Part shown: positions 61,783 through 64,000 of the stretch, one piece after another | How the letters are laid out: each line of letters begins with the position of its first letter | Numbering within the stretch: the first letter of the stretch is position 1 | NCBI GenBank assembly: GCA_963929535.1 | Contig: CAWVIZ010000009.1 | Coordinates: 165,838-229,837, forward strand | Direction of reading: 5' to 3' | From: Pullilachnospira sp963929535 | GTDB lineage: Bacteria; Bacillota; Clostridia; Lachnospirales; Lachnospiraceae | DNA length: 64,000 bases | The notes under the pieces: model-generated | Database searches by the model: none | What the model was told of the DNA's origin: nothing | What the model saw: only the letters and a program-made list of their open reading frames with translations | Made by a program: the position numbers and the translations under genes

Positions 61783-63414
61783 ATGCTCGACTACAAAGAC
61801 ATCATTATCAAGCACTATGCTCTGCATATGTCCGGCAGGCAGATTGCAGCAGCTATAGGTGCAAGCAAATCAGGAGTCAACGATTTCCTGAAAGCGTTTG
61901 AACAGTGTGAATCACTGTCGTATCCGTTGCCCGCCGGGATTACCAACTATGGCATAGCGGAACTGGTCTATGGCAGGAATCCTGAAGGAGCGGATGGACG
62001 GGATCTAAGCTTTGAGCTTCCAGACTTTGCTGAAGTGGAAAAGCAAATGAACAGCCGGAAGAACATGACGCTGGTGTTCCTTTGGGGACGGTATAAAAAC
62101 CGATGCATGGCAGAAGAGAAAAAATTTTATTCCTATCGCCAGTTTTGCGGCCGATATATGTCCTGGCGTGAGGAGAACTATGAGACACTGCATTTCAATG
62201 CTGTGATCGGCGAAAAAATGGAGGTGGATTTTGCAGGGAAAACATTTTCTATGATCAACCGCCTGACCGGAGAGCTCAGTACAATCGTTGTATTTGTGGC
62301 AGTGCTTCCCTATTCTCAGTACATTTACGCAGAAGGGATGCTCTCTACCAAGGAGCCTCAATGGATTGATGTAAACAATCATGCATTGCGCTTTTTTGGC
62401 GGAGTTCCTGCCATTGTCGTTTGCGATAACTGTAAACAGGCTGTGACTGTCAATAAAGACTGGATCGAGCCGGAGCTTAATAAGGATTACGCCGAATGGG
62501 CCGAGCATAATGGTACTGTGATTCTTCCAGCCAAAGTACGGCGGCCCAAATTTAAGAGTTCAGTAGAGAACTCAGTAGGCATTCTTGAAAAAGGATTTTT
62601 CCATGATCTGGAGGAACGGCAGTACTTCAGTCTTGAACAGTTTAACGCAGATCTATGGGAGAAGTTGGATGAACTGAACGAGCAGGATCTGAAAAACCGT
62701 GACTATAGCCGCTATGATCGCTGGCAGGAAGAAAAAGGGGAGTTGATGCCGCTGCCTCCTGCGTTTTATCACTACATGGAACGAAAAGAGGCCAAAGTAT
62801 CAAGTGATTTCCATGTCCGCTTTGATAATGCGTATTATAGTGTTCCCCGGCAATACATACATAAGCGGGTACTTATCAAGGCAACTGCAACACAGATCCA
62901 GATTAGTGCATTATCTGGTGAACTCCTTTGTGAATGGCCCAGAGCAAAATACAAAGGTCAGTGGCTCACGAATCCTGAACACCTGCCTGGGAACAGTCGT
63001 GAAATGGCCGAATGGAATGGCCCATACTTTATACAGAAAGCGATGACGATCGGCCCCAATACCGTGGAGGTGATAAAACGCATCCTCTCCAGCAGGAAAT
63101 ATGAGGTGCAGACCTATCGGCAATGCGTTGGCGTACTTGGTTTTGCTAAGAGATACGGGAAAAAAGTGCTGGAAGAATGCTGCAGGCAGGCACTTGGACT
63201 GAATAAAGTCACCTATACCTTTATTAAGAACTCTGTCCCTGCGATTGCCGAAGAACTGACTGACAGTACTGAGCTTTCGCAAAGGAATGAAGAAAAGAAT
63301 AGAGGCGCTTATGTCATGAGTTCCGCATCTTCTGATATCGATCGCCTTCTGGCTAAAAGCCAGTCCCTCGTAGAACAGGCACAGAAGGGAGGGCGTCATG
63401 ATGAAAAGCGCTAA
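61783..63414 (+). CDS. istA: IS21-family transposase IstA, copy 2
   Basis: 543 aa after GAGGAGG. HTH (SGRQIAAAIGASKSGVNDF), then the DDE core: Asp in MEVDFAGKTF, Asp in VVCDNCKQAV and Glu in SSVENSVGI. It is complete and overlaps istB by 17 bp. Confidence 0.95.
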   Translation: MLDYKDIIIKHYALHMSGRQIAAAIGASKSGVNDFLKAFEQCESLSYPLPAGITNYGIAELVYGRNPEGADGRDLSFELPDFAEVEKQMNSRKNMTLVFLWGRYKNRCMAEEKKFYSYRQFCGRYMSWREENYETLHFNAVIGEKMEVDFAGKTFSMINRLTGELSTIVVFVAVLPYSQYIYAEGMLSTKEPQWIDVNNHALRFFGGVPAIVVCDNCKQAVTVNKDWIEPELNKDYAEWAEHNGTVILPAKVRRPKFKSSVENSVGILEKGFFHDLEERQYFSLEQFNADLWEKLDELNEQDLKNRDYSRYDRWQEEKGELMPLPPAFYHYMERKEAKVSSDFHVRFDNAYYSVPRQYIHKRVLIKATATQIQISALSGELLCEWPRAKYKGQWLTNPEHLPGNSREMAEWNGPYFIQKAMTIGPNTVEVIKRILSSRKYEVQTYRQCVGVLGFAKRYGKKVLEECCRQALGLNKVTYTFIKNSVPAIAEELTDSTELSQRNEEKNRGAYVMSSASSDIDRLLAKSQSLVEQAQKGGRHDEKR

Positions 63415-64000
63415 TTCCCTGCTCATGGATCTGGAGGAACAGATGAACATGATCGGACTCCCGTTGATGGCGCTCAAGTTGGATGAACTTTACCGGTCAT
63501 CAGATTTTCTTACTATGGATCGGCTGGAGATGGTATCATCACTTCTGAAACCGGAATACGAAGATAAAACGACAAAACGTTTTAACAATCGGCTTCGCAC
63601 TGCCCATTTGATCGGCACGCCTTGTGATATCTCGCAGTGCAGGGACTCTTCCCGGAGGCGATATGAGCCGACCGATGCACCGAAAGTATTGTCAACCCTC
63701 CAGTTTATTGAGGACGGTCTGAATGTCTGCATACTTGGACCATCAGACAGCGGTAAGACGTTCCTGGCTAAAAGCCTTGGTGTGGCTGCTTGTGAAAAAT
63801 ACCGCGTTAATTATTGCCATTGCAGCGAATTGTTGGAACGCCTTGTCGCTGCGAAATCTGCAGATTATACAAAATACATGCGTGAAATCAAAAAGATTCT
63901 CGGGTTTCAGCTCCTGATCCTGGACGATTTTTTGTTAAATACAATCATGGATGAACGGGAAGTCAAAGTATTGATGGAAATCCTAACACGCGATCTAGTG
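63398..64000 (+). CDS. istB: IS21-family helper ATPase IstB, 5' part (runs off the edge)
   Basis: 201 codons are visible from an ATG doublet behind AGGGAGGG. Walker A reads GPSDSGKTFLAKS, where an Asp replaces the usual Gly/Thr before the SGKT but the GxxxxGKT pattern holds. Walker B is LLILDDF. The remaining C-terminal part is outside the window. Confidence 0.9.
   Translation, partial: MMKSANSLLMDLEEQMNMIGLPLMALKLDELYRSSDFLTMDRLEMVSSLLKPEYEDKTTKRFNNRLRTAHLIGTPCDISQCRDSSRRRYEPTDAPKVLSTLQFIEDGLNVCILGPSDSGKTFLAKSLGVAACEKYRVNYCHCSELLERLVAAKSADYTKYMREIKKILGFQLLILDDFLLNTIMDEREVKVLMEILTRDLV

Larger units (their letters stand above)
61625..64000 (+). mobile_element. IS21-family insertion sequence, copy 2 (right end outside the window)
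   Basis: istA and a partial istB. The left boundary is approximate. It is inferred from the loss of the TetR match. The protein sequences differ from copy 1 throughout, so it is a different IS21-type element and not a duplicate. Confidence 0.7.

Overview
The window looks like chromosome from a spore-forming gut Firmicute of the Lachnospiraceae (Blautia / Ruminococcus-like Clostridia). The evidence is the gene content and order: a yicC-remA-gmk-rpoZ-rimO-pgsA-cinA run, RqcH, T-box-controlled synthetase genes, SpoIID, a SleB-like hydrolase, Csp-like subtilases and a Re-citrate-synthase-like gene. Promoters are of the SigA type (TTGACA, 17 bp, TATAAT). The genus is my inference from the proteins; no rRNA or tRNA gene is present to confirm it.

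Layout. 0-6 kb: a GntR regulator (cut by the window edge) with a Re-citrate-synthase-like gene under a promoter that contains a GntR-type palindrome, two divergent subtilisin-family proteases, a Cys/Gly-rich 80-aa protein and a pair of small unknown genes. 6-16 kb: the conserved housekeeping run on the minus strand, then rqcH and a P-type ATPase on the plus strand. 16-17.4 kb: an AT-richer foreign-looking ORF that joins half a methyltransferase to a zinc-phospholipase-C-like domain. 17.5-24.6 kb: leuS with its T-box leader, a membrane protein of unknown function, and an EF-G paralogue. 25-28.4 kb: the aroF-tyrA-aroA operon. 28.5-40.9 kb: a histidine phosphatase, pheST with T-box, yihY, spoIID, galM, a 6S RNA, thrC, a SleB-like hydrolase and two small membrane/lipoprotein genes.

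41-50.3 kb is a stack of mobile elements. A three-gene transposon (zinc-ribbon protein, DDE transposase, AAA ATPase) has its transposase gene split by a recombinase-in-trio (RIT) element of three overlapping tyrosine recombinases with 89-bp inverted ends. Removing the insert restores a 471-codon transposase. An IS21-family element follows.

50.3-55 kb is accessory patchwork: a receiver domain cut short, a self-contained four-gene operon (45-aa peptide, PqqD/RRE-like protein, 125-aa candidate precursor, HPr-kinase-like kinase) with its own consensus promoter and terminator, a methyltransferase remnant, a DUF3795-like protein and an APH-fold kinase. This operon is my main candidate for an undescribed system: it resembles the B1 and kinase parts of phosphorylated-lasso-peptide clusters but without cyclase, protease or transporter.

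55-61 kb: leuA with a T-box leader whose promoter lies inside the end of an upstream molybdenum hydroxylase operon (large Mo subunit, 2Fe-2S subunit, FAD subunit). 61-64 kb: a structured, terminator-ended region, a TetR remnant and a second IS21-family element that runs off the right edge.

A 135-bp structured repeat occurs almost identically in opposite orientations at 32.8 and 53.8 kb, with degenerate relatives elsewhere. A second, short hairpin repeat is scattered between genes.
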